Source: Cervus elaphus
Taxonomy: Eukaryota; Chordata; Mammalia; Artiodactyla; Cervidae
Length of the DNA stretch: 64,000 nt
Assembly (NCBI RefSeq): GCF_910594005.1
Contig: NC_057848.1
Coordinates: forward strand, 138,952,155 to 139,016,154
Direction of reading: 5' to 3'
Shown here: positions 48,656 through 61,602 of the stretch, piece after piece
How the letters are laid out: each line of letters starts with the position of its first letter
How positions within the stretch are numbered: position 1 is the stretch's first letter
The notes under the pieces: model-generated
Databases searched by the model: none
Seen by the model: only the letters and a program-made list of their open reading frames with translations
Told to the model about the DNA's origin: nothing
Position numbers and translations under genes: made by a program

Positions 48656-49869
48656 CACTTGACTCTCTTTTCTCCCTTCTCTCTCCATATTCATTCTTTA
48701 TCAAAAACAACTGTGGTAAATGCTATGCTGCATCAACCATAGTCCTGTTCAGGAATGACGGACTTATTTCTGTTGCTACTAGGAATGACACTGGTAAATG
48801 ACCATCTGGTTAAACCCTCTTCAGACATTGACTTGAGTGGAAAAAGCAAGCCTCCTCCAAGGTCAAACCTCCTTCCACATGTAGTCCACTTTTCAGTGAC
48901 TAATCAACACAGCAGCATAAAGGCCCAGTCCCCTTCTCCTAACTTGGGACAATTCCAAAGGACCATCCCAGCTTCAGGGAACCCAGTGAGTTGACTGAAC
49001 GCCTTTACTTGGTCTGTCCGGAAACCCAGCTCTTTCCTCTGCTCAGTATTATCCTTTCTTACCTTTGCCTTCACAAGTGTTGATGACAACACATTCCCTG
49101 ATACATGTCCTATACGCTCATCTCCCATCCTAGAATCTGATTCCCTTGAAACCTAAGCTGTAAAAGCATCATTTTCCACTGTCACTTTTCCTGAAATTTT
49201 CCTTCTGTTTTTTAACTCACTATCATTGGACTTGTTTGGTCTGCCTTCAATCTTCATTTAAATGGTCAATATTATCTTTTTGTTCCATGGTGAAAGAGGC
49301 ATTCGAATTAAAACCGCCATGTGGGCACATATGAAACATGATTGTAGCTCACCTCAGGCTGCTGTGATAATTCCAAATCCATCCATTTTTCAAAATTCTT
49401 GCCTATCAATCAGTATGCCATGACACCCAGTATAGTATATGTCACATATAACTCAGTGACCCATGAAAATCCCCTCTGCAGACAGCTCCCATACACACCA
49501 ATGTTTTCCTATGACTTTTTTCCAGTGGGGATTCACTGCCGTGTAATCTTCCCTAAGAACAAACATTAATGATTGATGGAGAGGAGTTAGAGGATGTTTA
49601 CCTCAATTTGCTTGCCCTTCAGCCTGACAATTCTCTCAGAAAGTTACCAATAAGTTTCCCCAGGTCTCAGCAGTAATTTGATATATACCTTACTTTTTAC
49701 TGACTTTTTCCCTTCAGCATCTTACTTCTCCATTCAGTCAGTGTGCTTTCTGTGATCACATCTCAAATAAACTACCTGCAATTAAACTCTTCTCTCAGGG
49801 TCTCCTTTCAGTATAAGAGGCACAAACGAATATTGAGAACTGATCAATCAGAATATTACTAAAGTCCAC

Positions 49870-50425
49870 TAAATGATCTCAGATCTATCCACCCTGTCTT
49901 GTACTCCCTATCTGTTTTGTATATTATCTCTAGACTTTTCTTTCTAAAACTCAGTTGACTCATGCCCCTCAGAAACCTTCAATGGCTGCAACTGCAATAA
50001 GAAGTAAAACAAAAATTCCATACAACAAAGTCTGCCTATATTTCTAACTATATGTCACTCTCCATTGGCTGGCACAGATACACACTCCAGACATACCCCT
50101 GCTATTCATTATCTACAGAAAATATCTTTTCTGTGTTTTCAATAAGGTTGTTTCCTCTGCTCTGCTCACCATATTGGCTGATAAGTCCCAGCTCAAAGGT
50201 CCAGCTTTAAGGTCCAGATCAAAACCATTATACCCTAAGAAACCCTCTCAGACTCCCACTGTTAGGGTTAATGTTTTCCATTATCAGTGCCATGTTTAAA
50301 CTTGTGGTATATCAAAGTGTACTTTGTACTAGATGATTTATGGATATGTATTTCCACCACCAGATACGAATTCCTGGGAGGCAGGAGCCACACGATATTT
50401 ATCTTTGTATCCAGTAGTAATATTT
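49870..50425 (+). repeat. L2 LINE 3' end
   Basis: The order TGCCCCTCAGAAACCTTCAA, TGGCTGCAACTGC, CCCAGCTCAAAGGTCCAGC, AAGAAACCCTCTCAGACTCC and GGGAGGCAGGAGCC matches the L2 3' end. Confidence 0.65.
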
Positions 50426-52495
50426 GAAATAATTAACAAACCTATATTCCAGCCCGGATCAATCAGAAAGGATGCTGGATCCAAATTCTGAGGCTTGTGC
50501 TAACCCTTTATATTTTGCTGAATTACTGGGGAGGCCGGGGGCCAAAGGGATAGGCTGTGGTGGCTAGAGTTCAAAAGTTACATTACAGTGGAGTTCAAAC
50601 AATTAAGGATTGCCAACATATGAGGAAAAGCATCTGTGAAAATATTTAAATGAACAGAGTGTAACTGGTTGAAGGTCAGCTTTGTTTATAACTACTATAC
50701 TCATCAAGACTTTCCAAATTGTAGGCCTTTTGTAAATAACTGTTTATATAGTTAAGTATAGAACTAAAAACATGCACAAAGTTTTCAAGACCAGTGATAC
50801 ACACAGACACACAGACACTGACGTACTTCTTTAACCAGTACAAATAGGAACATTCTCATATATGCGTGAAAATTTTAGTCCAGTTTTCTTTATGTTACAA
50901 CAGATTAACAACTGTTTCGAAGCAATTACATCTCCACTGCTTAAAATGTTGTAGAAGCCTTCCAACAGTAATATCAATAAAAATGGAGCTTGCCTTCCTT
51001 ACAGGCTCAGCCTGTCCAAATCATAATGGTAACATTAATTCAAATCTAACGGACTGCCCTGGGAAGCACAATCATGAAAATGTCTTGCAAATATTTTTCA
51101 AAATTATGAAGCCTGCAAAGGCTCTTGTGTAGCCAGCAATATTTACTAATTCATTTCATCTAACAATATGCCCTGAGTTGCCTTTAATGTTTCTAAATTT
51201 CTTCTAAAGTCCTTCAAATCAGCATGCTGAGTCCTTATCCGATGAGTGAAAATGTTTTGAAATTTGAAAATATGTTTTAAAATTTTTAGCATTTCTAAAA
51301 TGCTGCCAAAATCAACAAAAATGACTATATAAAGCCATATTAAATCTGATTATTTAATTTTTTCTTAGCTCCATTTCTATAACTTTAAGAGTCTGATTCA
51401 TGGATCAGTGGCTCTATTTTGCTTAATGGAGTCATAAACACTCCTAATTCAACAACATTCTACCATTTAAAGTTCCTCTTACGTTTCTTCTCACACATAG
51501 CAGACCTTACCGCCTTTTATAGGACAGGAAACTCAAATTTATTACCTATATCAAAAATAGTAATGGCAATTCTGAATGACTTGTTATCCTTTATGAAAGA
51601 TTAATCAAAATTCTAAAACTAAGGAAAAGTTATCATTAAGACTGTCATTTGATGATGAGAATAAAAACTGAAATTTATATTTCTTAAAATCAATTAAAAT
51701 CTTCTGAATTATCATAAAAATGGCAAAAAATGCTACTTTATTGAAATGCTTTAAATAGGCTCACTCTAGCTCAAAATCTACGTATTCCATGGAGAATACT
51801 AACGGGTTTTGCAAAGTCAAGTGTCTGAAAAGTGATGAGAAGATTTCACAAGATGCTAACAGCTATGACTATGGTGACATGTGGGGTCAAGCCAATTAGA
51901 AGTAGAGAGTGAGGGGTGGGTGAGTTGGCTTCTTCACTCACAGAATATTCTATGACAGCAGTAGTAACTGGATCACAGTGGTTGCCATTCTGAAATTTCC
52001 CTCTGCTTGTTAAAAGCACTGGCATTCAGCCTACTCTCTATGTGCCTTCTATACTTTTAAACTGCATCCATTTACCAACATTTAAATAATTTCCTCAACA
52101 GGATCAAACCACCATGGGACACTGAATTGTCTTCCAAATAGAACAGTTATTCCTTTGATGAATTACAGTTCCTCAGTTATTCCCTGTTACTCTTCTATAC
52201 CTCCAACCCCTCTTCCATCAAAAGCTTTGTAGAAATATCCCTCACTTCTATTCCCAAGCAAGCAACTCTTTTCAGGGACCATCAGGCAATTCGTATAAAT
52301 GGATGCTTTGTTAGAAAAAAAAAAAGGAAGAAAACTTCACATCTACCAAAGCCTTTAACCTGTTTTTCATGTATCAATTAAGTATATTATATGTACATGT
52401 TTTAAAAATACCTAGTCTTATGAAGAAATATTCTCATAGGACACTGTCTGGCTCATAAATTGGTAAAACTATTTGAAAGTATTTATTCCAATTTT

Positions 52496-52708
52496 GGGGC
52501 TTCTCTGGTGGCTCAGATGGTAAAGAATCTGCCTGCAATGAAGGAGACACGGGTTCGATCCCTGGGTTGAGAAAATCCCCTGGAGAAGGGAATAGCTACC
52601 CACTCCAGTATTCTTGCCTGGAGAATTCCATGGACAGAGGAGCCTAGCGGGCTACAGTTCATGGGTTTGCAAAGAGTCAGACACAACTGAGCAACTAATA
52701 CACACCCT
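52496..52708 (+). repeat. Bov-tA SINE
   Basis: Complete copy from GGGGCTTCTCTGGTGGCTCA to GAGCAACTAATACACAC, only 273 bases downstream (in gene sense) of the exon at 52981-53092. Confidence 0.9.
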
Positions 52709-52980
52709 AATTTTAAATGTTAATGCCTTAACTAAATATTTCTGCTTCCAGGAATTTGCCCTACAAATTCAAATAAATGGACAAGAAAGCATAGCACTAT
52801 AGATGAAATATATGCCCCAAAGCACTGGTTATTTAGAAAGCTAATGACTTAAATAGAAAACTAAATTTCCCTCTGGATCATTTATTAGAAACAAGAAATG
52901 TAAATTACTTTTTAATTTCTTCTCATCATGCATGTTTTCCAGTATGGTAGTTAATAATATTTTATTAACGATTTTCTTAC

Positions 52981-53092
52981 CTTTGAATATACCACGCTTC
53001 CAAGGGCACACATGTAGAATATACGGAACTGTGTTATCAGGGTCTATGGTGATGTCTGGGTTTCCCCACACTATCGGAAGATCTGAAGATAC
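52981..53092 (-). CDS. CFAP47: CFAP47 exon, Ig-like domain core
   Basis: A 112-nt exon, starting in phase 0 and ending after the first base of a glycine codon, encoding residues 172-208. The acceptor is TTTTCTAG and the donor GTAAGAAA. It reads VSSDLPIVWGNPDITIDP, then DNTVPYILHVCPWKRGIFKG. The motif L-P-I-V-W-G-N-P and the C-P-W-K-R-G-I-F-K-G turn are the features I associate most strongly with CFAP47 here. The trailing P-W-K-R-G is the equivalent of the P-x-x-x-G turn that precedes the last strand of an ASH domain. The exon stands alone: 8.5 kb of intron lies upstream and 23,987 bases downstream, the longest intron in the window. Confidence 0.92.
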
Positions 53093-53559
53093 CTAGAAAA
53101 GAGAATACAAAAACAGGAATCACATGATGTCGACATTTCCATGAAATTAGTATAACAAGTTAAAGCATAGAAAAAGCTGAAATTTAACTTAAACATTTTC
53201 ATTGAAACTGTACACTTTTAAGTGAAAAGCAAGCCATAATATATAGACATATAGCAGAAGAAAAATCGGAGACTTATGGAAACATATAACATAATAAAAA
53301 TGTTTATTTTCTTTTGCTACTGGTAGCAAGATCACTGATGCTTATATGATCAGAGTAGCTTTTATAGGCCATGCAGAAGTTTATTTATGCAATTTGATAT
53401 ACAAAAGATAAACCACTTTAATGAATTTCTACATCAATATTAATACAGTATATAAATATTAATATAATCAATATTAATATGGCATATAATATTTAAGCAG
53501 CATCTGACTACAACTGTTGTTGGCTAGATTCAAGTTTCACCTTAGTGAGTACTTTCATC

Positions 53560-55290
53560 TTGCCCCCCTCCATGTATCTACTAAACACTAATCTACTTTG
53601 TCCCTCTATAGACTTGCCTATCCTGAACAATTCATAAAAAAGAAATCATACAGTATATGGTCTTTTGTGATTAGCTCCTTTTCACTTAGCAAATGTTTTC
53701 AAGGTTCACCTATGTTGTGGTGTTTTTCAGCACATCATTTCCTTTTTACTGATGAATGGCATTAAATCAATATAAAAAACACATTTTGTATATCCATTCA
53801 TAAGTTGATGAAAATGTGGGGTGCTTCTGTTCTTGTCTGTTATGGATAATGCAGCTATGAAACCATGTAGAAGTGTCTGAGTACACATAGATTTTAATTT
53901 CTTATGGACATATATCTTAGAGGGGAACTGCTGGGACATAGGATGTCCAATCTTTTAAATTATTGCTTTCCAAAAGTCTTCTCCAAAATGGCTGCACAAT
54001 TTTTCTTTCCCACCAACAATGCATGATGGTTCCTATTTTCTCTACAGCTTTTCTCAAAGGTTCTTGTATATCATTTTTATAATAGCCATCCTAGTGAGTG
54101 TGAAGTGGTTTCTCATTGTGATTAAGGAGGATGTCAAGGTTGTATATTGTCACTCTGCTTATTTAACTTATATGCAGAGTAGATCATGAGAAACACTGGG
54201 CTGGAGGAAGCACAAGCTGGAATCAAGATTGCTGGGAGAAATATCAATAACCTCAGATATGCTGATGACACCACCCTTACGGCAGAAAGTGAAGAAGAAC
54301 TAGAGTCTCTTGATGAAAGTCAAAGAGGAGAGTGAAAACGTTGGCTTAAAGCTCAACATTCAGAAAACTAAGATCATGGCATCTGGTCCCATCACTGCGT
54401 GGGAAATAGATGGGGAAACAGTGACAGACTTTATTGTTTTGGGCTCCAAAATCACTGAAGATGGTGACTGCAGCCATGAATTAAAAGATGGTTACTCCTT
54501 GAAAGAAAAGTTATGACCAACCTAGACAGCATATTAAAAAGCAGAGACATTACTTTGCCAACAAAGGTCCATCTAGTCAAGGCTGTGGTTTTTTCAGTAA
54601 TCATGTATGGAAGTGAGAGTTGGACTATAAAGAAAGCTGAGCACCAAAGAATTGATGCTTTTGAACTGTTGTTGAAGACTCTTTGAGAGTTCCTTGGACT
54701 GCAAGGAGATCCAACCAGTCCATCCTAAAGGAAATCAGTCCTGAATATTCATTGGAAGGACTGATGCTAAAGCTGAAACTCCAATGCTTTGGCCACCTGA
54801 TGCAAAGAACTGACTTGTTAGAAAAGACCCTTATGCTGGGAAAGATTGCAGGCGGGAGGAGAAGGGGATGACAGAGGATGAGATGGTTGGAGGGCATCAC
54901 TGACTCAATGGACATGAGTTTGAGTAAACTCTAGGAGTTGGTGATGGACAGGGAGGCCTGGCGTGCTGCGGTTCATGGGGTTGCAAAGAGTTGGACACGA
55001 CTGAGCCACTGACCTGAAGGATTGACGATGTTCAATATCTTTTCATGTGTTTATTGTTCATTTGCATGTTTTTGGGGGAACTGTTAAGACTCTTTACACA
55101 TTTAAAAAACTGTGTTACTTGTTTCATTATTAAATTGTAATAGATGCTTATATATTCTAGAAATAAGGCCCTTATCAGATATTGGTCATGTGGATATTTT
55201 CTCTCATTCTGTGGACTGTTTTTTCACTTTCTTCAAGATATCACTTGAAGCACAATGGCAACTCTGCATTGAGCAAGTCTGTAAGTGCCA
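53560..55290 (-). mobile_element. Old L1 split by a BovB insertion
   Basis: Antisense L1 landmarks before the BovB (GTTCACCTATGTTGTGGTG, GCAGCTATGAAACCATGTAG) and after it (TCAATATCTTTTCATGTGTT, GCCCTTATCAGATATTGGTC) are in one order and orientation. Confidence 0.75.
54131..55018 (+). mobile_element. BovB LINE 3' end, including the polymerase YADD motif
   Basis: Starts near GTCAAGGTTGTATATTGTCA and codes in broken frames from just before the reverse-transcriptase active site (the codons for R-Y-A-D-D-T-T-L are at about 54258-54281) to the 3' tail. Stops and small deletions break it. Only a vague AAGGA repeat flanks it. Confidence 0.88.
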
Positions 55291-55419
55291 TTTTTTCCAA
55301 TAGTACTTGCTCACTTTGTCACACTTTGATAATTTTTGGAATATTTCAAACATTTTCATTGTTTTTATATTTATTATGGTTATCAATGATCTTCAATGTT
55401 ACTATTGTAATTGTCTTGG

Positions 55420-55628
55420 CATTTTTTAGCAATGAAGTATTTTTTAATGAAGGTATGTACATCCTTTTAAAACAATTCTACTGCATGCTTAAGCTGCAGT
55501 GCAGCATAAAGCATAACTTTTATACGCAGTGGGAAAGGAAAATCTGTGTGACTTACTTTATTGTTATTTTGCTTTATTGTGGTGGTGGTCTGGAATCCAA
55601 ACCAAATATCTCCAAGGTATGCATATAG
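55420..55628 (-). mobile_element. Tigger1-type DNA transposon end
   Basis: Reverse orientation; AAAGCATAACTTTTATACGC, GTGACTTACTTTATTGTTAT, GGTCTGGAATCCAAACC and ATATCTCCAAGGTATGCAT match the terminal region of Tigger1 (Tc1/mariner, pogo-like). Confidence 0.7.
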
Positions 55629-57028
55629 TTTGTCACAAGTTTTTTACATGCCTGAAATAATAAACCTTTTACCCTTTGTCAAGGAGCACTGCATATGTGT
55701 TGTGACACACCTTCAGCACTTACGTAGTTTACAACTCTACCTTAGCCTTAACTTCCAGCTCACACAGCATCTCTCCATCAGCCAGAGATGAAAAAACAGG
55801 CACCCTCTCAGGCCTTCCCTGGGAAATCACACCACTGTGTATACGCATGTGGCCTGTATGTTACCCAGGGACAAGTCAGAACTGTGAAATTCGCTGCAGA
55901 TATCTTAATCCCCACATCTTCAATTTTTTAGTCAAACTCTAGTTGGTCACAACTGGTTTTGTAGCGTCAGACAACTGCAATGCCAAACTATTGAATATTT
56001 TTGGCAAGTGTCCTAAGAATAGGTCCTTTCCATCAGAGCAAGATATGATACAAGTCAAAAGATGACAACCCCTCACTCGTGGGGAGGGGTGTTGCTAGAG
56101 ACCTATGAGAAAGGTCAAATTGTGACAATGTACTGGAGTGGGAATTGTGAGCAGAGTCATACTCAATCTGCCTCTTCCTTTGTCTGCAAGGTTGCAGTTT
56201 TCACAGCCATGTGGTTGTAAGACTGCAGAGCAGTGGAGAGGTTGACAGAAATAGGTCAAGTCAAAATGTGACAAATTACTCCACTGTTACCAGGATTCAG
56301 TTTTTCTGGAGTAAATACTACTCAGATTGTTTGAAATCTTTAATTTCAAGATTTAAAATTTCATTTTGACAGTTTTTTTCAGTGTATTTATTGCTTTTAA
56401 GGAGGAACAGATTTATGAAACTCCACTCTTCTGGAAGTCCCAGGTCTCCTGTTTTCCTTATTGCACAACTATCTCCTACCACCTGGTCATTTTGATAAAA
56501 TGCCATAGCATTTTACCTGTATCACTTATTATATTCCATTATTTTTTATACTATTTTTCCTATTGGGGAAGTCTCAGCATTCTATTGCAAACTATTCTTG
56601 TAGCAATGAGATTAAATATATGTAAAAAGGCTTTTTAAAAAAAATTCAATTCATCATAAAAAAGAATACTAACAGTAATGAGAAATAGAAAAAGGAAAAG
56701 ATATTAAAAGAATATACTGAGTTTGAGTTGTTAGCAGACTGTCAAAGTGGAGGTATAAAGTAAGCAGTCAAAAATGAGAGGCTGAAGCTAATACATCTAG
56801 AGTAAAAGTATGAATTTGCCACTTGTACCTAAATGGTAGTCTGAAACCAAGAAACTGCCAAGTGTGGTGTGGTACAGATATGAGGATGCTTTAGAAGGCA
56901 GAACTTTAAAAAGAAAGGAGAAGGTTAGAGGAATAAAAGGACCAGATAAGTAACAATCAAGAAATGGCATGGAAATGAGGAATACAGAAAGATATAAAAT
57001 AAAGGGTGAAGAGTGTTAAGACAGTGTG

Positions 57029-57248
57029 CTGCATGCTTGCTAAGTTGCTTCAGTTGCGTCCGACTCTGTGATCCTATGGACTGCAGCCCGCCAGGCTCCT
57101 CTGTCCATGGGATACTCGAGGTAAGAATACTGGAGTGAGTTGCCACACTCACTTCCAGGGATCTTCTTGACCCAGGGATTGAACCCCCACCTCTTACGTC
57201 TCCTGCATTGGCAGGCGGGTCCTTTACCACTAGCATCACCTGGGAAGT
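57029..57248 (-). repeat. Bov-tA-like SINE
   Basis: Reversed copy starting TGCTAAGTTGCTTCAGTTGC, with an extra CACCTCTTACGTCTCCTGCA segment in the tRNA-like region. The head differs from the other copies (ACCTGGGAAG), so it may belong to another Bov-tA subfamily. Confidence 0.8.
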
Positions 57249-57787
57249 TAAGAAGGCAGACAGTGCCAAACATTAAAGGAGTTTTAGGGCAGATAATTTG
57301 GGAAAATAACTGAACAAAAGTTACAGGTGATCTTTGTGGCAGCAGTTTCAACCGAGTAGAGAAGCTACAAATGGACCACCATGAAGTAAGAAGTCATCAT
57401 GTCAATAATGCTTTATCAAGAAGTTTAGCAATCACAAAATATATAGAAGGTAATAGCTGAAGGGGTGTTGTTAGAGGCAAGTTTTATCTTGTAATGGAAA
57501 ACCTTTGGGAATACTTATAGATTAAGAAAAATAGTTCAACAATGAGGAAGGTATTGAAGGAGTGGGGGGAGAGTGCGAGTCAACCCTGAGTGCAGAGAAT
57601 CAGAAGCATTTCACTGGTTTCAAAGCAAGTGCAAGATGAAACCTGACACTATAGAACAAAGTTTCCAGTCTAGCCTTTCTCCTTAGCAGCACCTCAACTG
57701 TTTCTCAATAGAATTTCCACTGAAATACCAGCAATGATTCAAATATAATAAATGAATAGAAATGGCAAATTGGTAATGCTCATTAGT

Positions 57788-59335
57788 TTAGTTCAGTTCA
57801 GTTGCTCAGTCATGTCTGACTCTTTGCGACCCCATGAATCGCAGCACACCAGGCCTCCCTGTCCATCACCAACTCCCGGAGTTTGCCCAAAATCATGTCC
57901 ATTGAGTTGGTGATGCCATCCAGCCATCTCATCCTCTGTCGTCCCCTTCTCCTGCCCCCAATCCCTCCCAGCATCAGGGTCTTTTCCAATGAGTGAACTC
58001 TTAGCATGAGGTGGCCAAAGTACTGGAGTTTCAGCTTTAGCATCAGTCCTTCCAAAGAACACCCAGGACTGATCTCCTTTAGGATAGACTGGTTGGATCT
58101 CCTTGCAGTTCAAGGGACTCTCATGAGTCTTTTCCAACACCATAGTTCAAAAGCATCAATTCTTCGGTGCTCAGCTTTCTTTATAGTCCAACTCTCACAT
58201 CCATACATGACCACTGGAAAAACCATAGTCTTGACTAGACAGACCTTTGTTGGCAAAGTAATGTCTCTGCTTTTTAATATGCTATCTAGGTTGGTCATAA
58301 CTTTCCTTCCAAGGAGTAAGCATCTTTTAATTTCATGGCTGCAATCACCAACTGCAGTGATTTTGGAGCCCCCCAAAATAAAGTCTGACACTGTTTCCAC
58401 TGTTTTCCCATCTATTTCCCATGAAGTGATGGGAACAGATGCCATGATCTTAGTTTTCTGAATGTTGAGCTTTAAGCCAACTTTTTCACCCTCCTCTTTC
58501 ACTTTTATCAAGAGGCTTTTTAGTTCCTCTTTACGACCCAGATAATCACGATGGTGTGATCACTCACCTAGAGCCAGACATCCTGGAATGTGAAGTCAAC
58601 TGGACCTTAGAAAGCATCACTATGAACAAAGCTAGTGGAGGTGATGGAATTCCAGTTGAGCTATTTCAAATCCTGAAAGTTGATGCTGTGAAAGTGCTGC
58701 ACTCAATATGCCAGCAAATTTGGAAAACTCAGCAGTGGCCACAGGACTGGAAAAGGTCAGTTTTCATTCCAATCCCAAAGAAAGGCAATGCCAAAGAATG
58801 CTCAAAATACTGCACAATTGCACTCATCTCACACACTAGTAAAGGAATGCTCAAAATTCTCCAAGCCAGGCTTTAGCAATACGTGAACCATGAAATTCCA
58901 GATGTTCAAGCTGGTTTTAGAAAAGGCAGAGGAACCAGAGATCAAATTGCCAATATCTGCTGGATCATCGAAAAAGCAAGAGAGTTACAGAAAAATATGT
59001 ATTTCTGCTTTATTGACTATGCCAAAGCCTTCGACTGTGTGGATCACAATAAACTGTGGAAAATTCTGAAAGAGATGGGAATACCAGACCACCAGACCTG
59101 CCTCTTGAGAAATCTATATGCAGGTCTGGAAGCAACAGTTAGAACTGGACATGGAACAACAGACTGGTTCCAAATAGGAAAAGGAGTACGTCAAGGCTGT
59201 TTATTGTCACCCTGCTTATTTAACTTCTATGCAGAGTACATCATGAGAAACGCTGGACTGGAGGAAGCACAAGCTGGACTCATGATTGTCGGGAGAAATA
59301 TCAATAACCTCAGATATGCAGATGACACCACCCTT
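57788..59335 (-). mobile_element. 5'-inverted (twin-primed) BovB LINE
   Basis: The 3' half (57788 to about 58530) is in reverse orientation and carries the reverse-transcriptase C-terminus and tail. The upstream half (about 58535-59335) is forward and carries reverse-transcriptase blocks ending at Y-A-D-D-T-T-L (residues about 165-171 of the frame at 58883-59437), including VRQGCLLSPCLFN and FDCVDHNK. The two halves are adjacent in the element, so they were one sequence. A 12-bp direct repeat with one mismatch (57776-57787 and 59336-59347) bounds it. A stop codon at 58874-58876 and several others prevent activity. Confidence 0.93.
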
Positions 59336-60159
59336 ATGCTCACTAGTACATGCTGGTTAAAAATAATGGTGATTTTCAAATTAAGAAAGGTGATACTTTA
59401 TTCTAATATCTCTAAGAACATGTGTTTTAGGTTTTAAATATGTTTCTGCTCTTTTGTAAGTCTTGGTGCTATTTAAATGTAGAAATATAAAAGAACTAGA
59501 ATACATGTTCAGTATTATTAGTACTTGAGTGAAATTATATTTTAAAAATTTAATATGTAACATCTTTAATTACAGAAAAAGGTCTCAGGGAAAATTTACA
59601 TTCTAAAGGTAAAAGTAACTAGATTCTTCAGTTTTATTTGTATATTGAAACAACAGAAATATAGACTTTAATTATTATTTCTTGTGAGAATAATTTTGAT
59701 ATATAAAATTCCACTTCTACATTTAATTAGAAAAATACATTCACCTTTCATAGTTAACATAGCATACTTATTATTTTTAAAAGCCTACAGTAAAAAAAAT
59801 GCATTAATTCTGAAGGATGAAATTTTAAAAACCCACAGACATCACCTCTGCCATAACAACAAAATGAAATAAACAATGTTAAGATATTAAAGGATATTTT
59901 CTTTAACCTGTTTTCATCAAACTCTTAAAATGAAATCCTTGCTCATCAGTAAATTCTGGAAAGAGAAAGGGAGTAGGGGGAAAATGACTTTCCTTATTTA
60001 TAGCAAATCTAAGTAGTCATGATTTTCTTATTCTTTTCTTTTATTTCCTTCCTTCTTTCCCTCTTTCTTTCCATTTGAAATGCCACCCATTATGTTTGCA
60101 TCTGTTTACTAAACAAATCTTCCTGGAAAAACTATTACATGCTTGATACTATGATTTAC

Positions 60160-60380
60160 GGCCTTCCCAGGTAGCTCAGCAGTAAAGAATCTACCTGCAA
60201 CGCAGGAGACAAAGGAGGCGTGGGTTCAGTCTCTGGGTGGGGAAGATCCTCTGGAGGAGGGCATGGCAACTCACTCCAGTATTCTTGTGGAGAAAATTCC
60301 ATGGAGAGAGAGCCTGGCAGGCTACAGTCCATGGGGTCAAAAAGAGTCAGACATGAATGAGTGACTGAGCACCCACGCAC
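60160..60380 (+). repeat. Bov-tA SINE
   Basis: Forward copy from GGCCTTCCCAGGTAGCTCAG to GACTGAGCACCCACGCAC, with an extra short insertion near GGAGACAAAGGAGGCG. Confidence 0.88.
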
Positions 60381-61602
60381 TATGATTTATGCTGGGTATA
60401 AAAGTGTGGATATGAGGGGGTATGCACCTTTCCTCACAGTAAATAATCTGGTGGAGAACAAGAAATAGGTAATAGCAATAAGATATAATGTACATGATTG
60501 TGGGAAAGGTAAAAAAAAAAAATGTTGTGAAAGCACAACATAGGCATGTATAATCCAGGTTTATGTGGATCTAGAAAGATTCTCAGAAAAGTGGCATCTA
60601 ATAAATACTTGTCCTAAAGAATGAAATGGAGTTAAGCACAGAGAAGTGGAAGATAGGGAGTTGGATAAAGATTTCTAGATAGTAGCAAAAGGAAATAGTG
60701 TGGACAGTGGCCTAAGCGTGGCTGGAGGCAGCAGTGGTAAGAGATGAAGCTGAGCAAACATGCTTTTGAAGCACATGGGCCACGTCAGGGAGCATGGACT
60801 AGATCTGATGGCAAGAGATGACAGTGAAGAGTTTTAGCAGAGGAGTAAGAAAATAAAATTTTCCTTCATAATATTCACTCCATTTGTAATCCAGTAAGGA
60901 AAGAAGAAGAAAATCAAAGGGCATCATTTTCAAGATTACCAAAAATAGCAGAGAACAAAGCCAGTGAATTTCTAAAGTTCTGAAGCACCCTCTAAAAATA
61001 GATACAGGCATCTGTGATGGATAGATATTTGAAGCTTCTCTGAGGATTCTGTTGAACACATAATTTGTAGATAAATATGGGAGTAAGGAGTAAAAAAAAA
61101 AATTTTCAGATTTGCTTAAATATACCAAGTGAGGAAGGTCAAGAATAAAACCTCATAATAAATAAAGATATAAATAATTATGTCTTTCTTCATATTCCCA
61201 CTATTATTCATACTGGTAAGTGACAGGATACACTTTTGAAATTTCATGCCTGCAGATATCACATTACAATTTCAAAAGCTGTTTAAAAGTTTTTTTGAAA
61301 AGATCTTTCATTATCATACACAATATCTTCAAGTAAAAATACACATGACTCAAATAAGTAAATTTTAATGTGTTTTATGATTATATATTAATACTTAGAT
61401 ATAAAACTTGTTTGGTACTGATTCAACTTTATATGAAATGGCATTTTAAAACCTGTTGGACTAATAGAAAGAATTCTAACCATCTCCTTGTGTCACACTG
61501 CTTTACCTAGTTAAGTAAAATTAAATGTTTTTAAATTTCATACAATTCACTGTACTCTTTCTGAAAACACTTTCATATTTTAAAAAATAAAAACAAACTT
61601 AC

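Larger units (their letters stand above)
28994..52980 (-). other. Giant intron, 24 kb, retrotransposon-dense
   Basis: At least six L1 segments, one BovB, nine or more Bov-tA or Bov-A2 SINEs, an L2 and several MIRs fill much of it. Sections in which I see nothing recognisable are 37480-38640, 43815-45350, 45515-46430, 46920-47610, 47690-48385, 48655-49865 and 50430-52490. None contains a minus-strand frame with both splice signals and the Ig-like pattern, and the exons on each side join exactly, so no exon appears to be missed. Confidence 0.65.
53093..61602 (-). other. Intron, 8.5 kb
   Basis: It holds an old L1 split by a BovB (53560-55290), a Tigger1-type DNA transposon end, a Bov-tA, a 5'-inverted BovB (57788-59335) and another Bov-tA (60160-60380). 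No recognisable feature was found at 55630-56690, 59350-60150 or 61140-61600. The parts 56690-57025, 57255-57600 and 60600-60850 are reminiscent of one old interspersed repeat that I cannot name. Confidence 0.6.

Noticed and set aside
58556..59437. Two long plus-strand frames that together look like a reverse transcriptase gene
   Set aside because: They are the inverted half of a BovB LINE. Stops separate them, the 3' end is missing and the element is bounded by a target repeat. It is not a host gene.
1195..60380. tRNA genes from the repeated GGTTCGATCCC-type B boxes
   Set aside because: All examples lie in the tRNA-derived heads of Bov-tA or CHR SINEs. They lack a foldable cloverleaf and are SINE parts.
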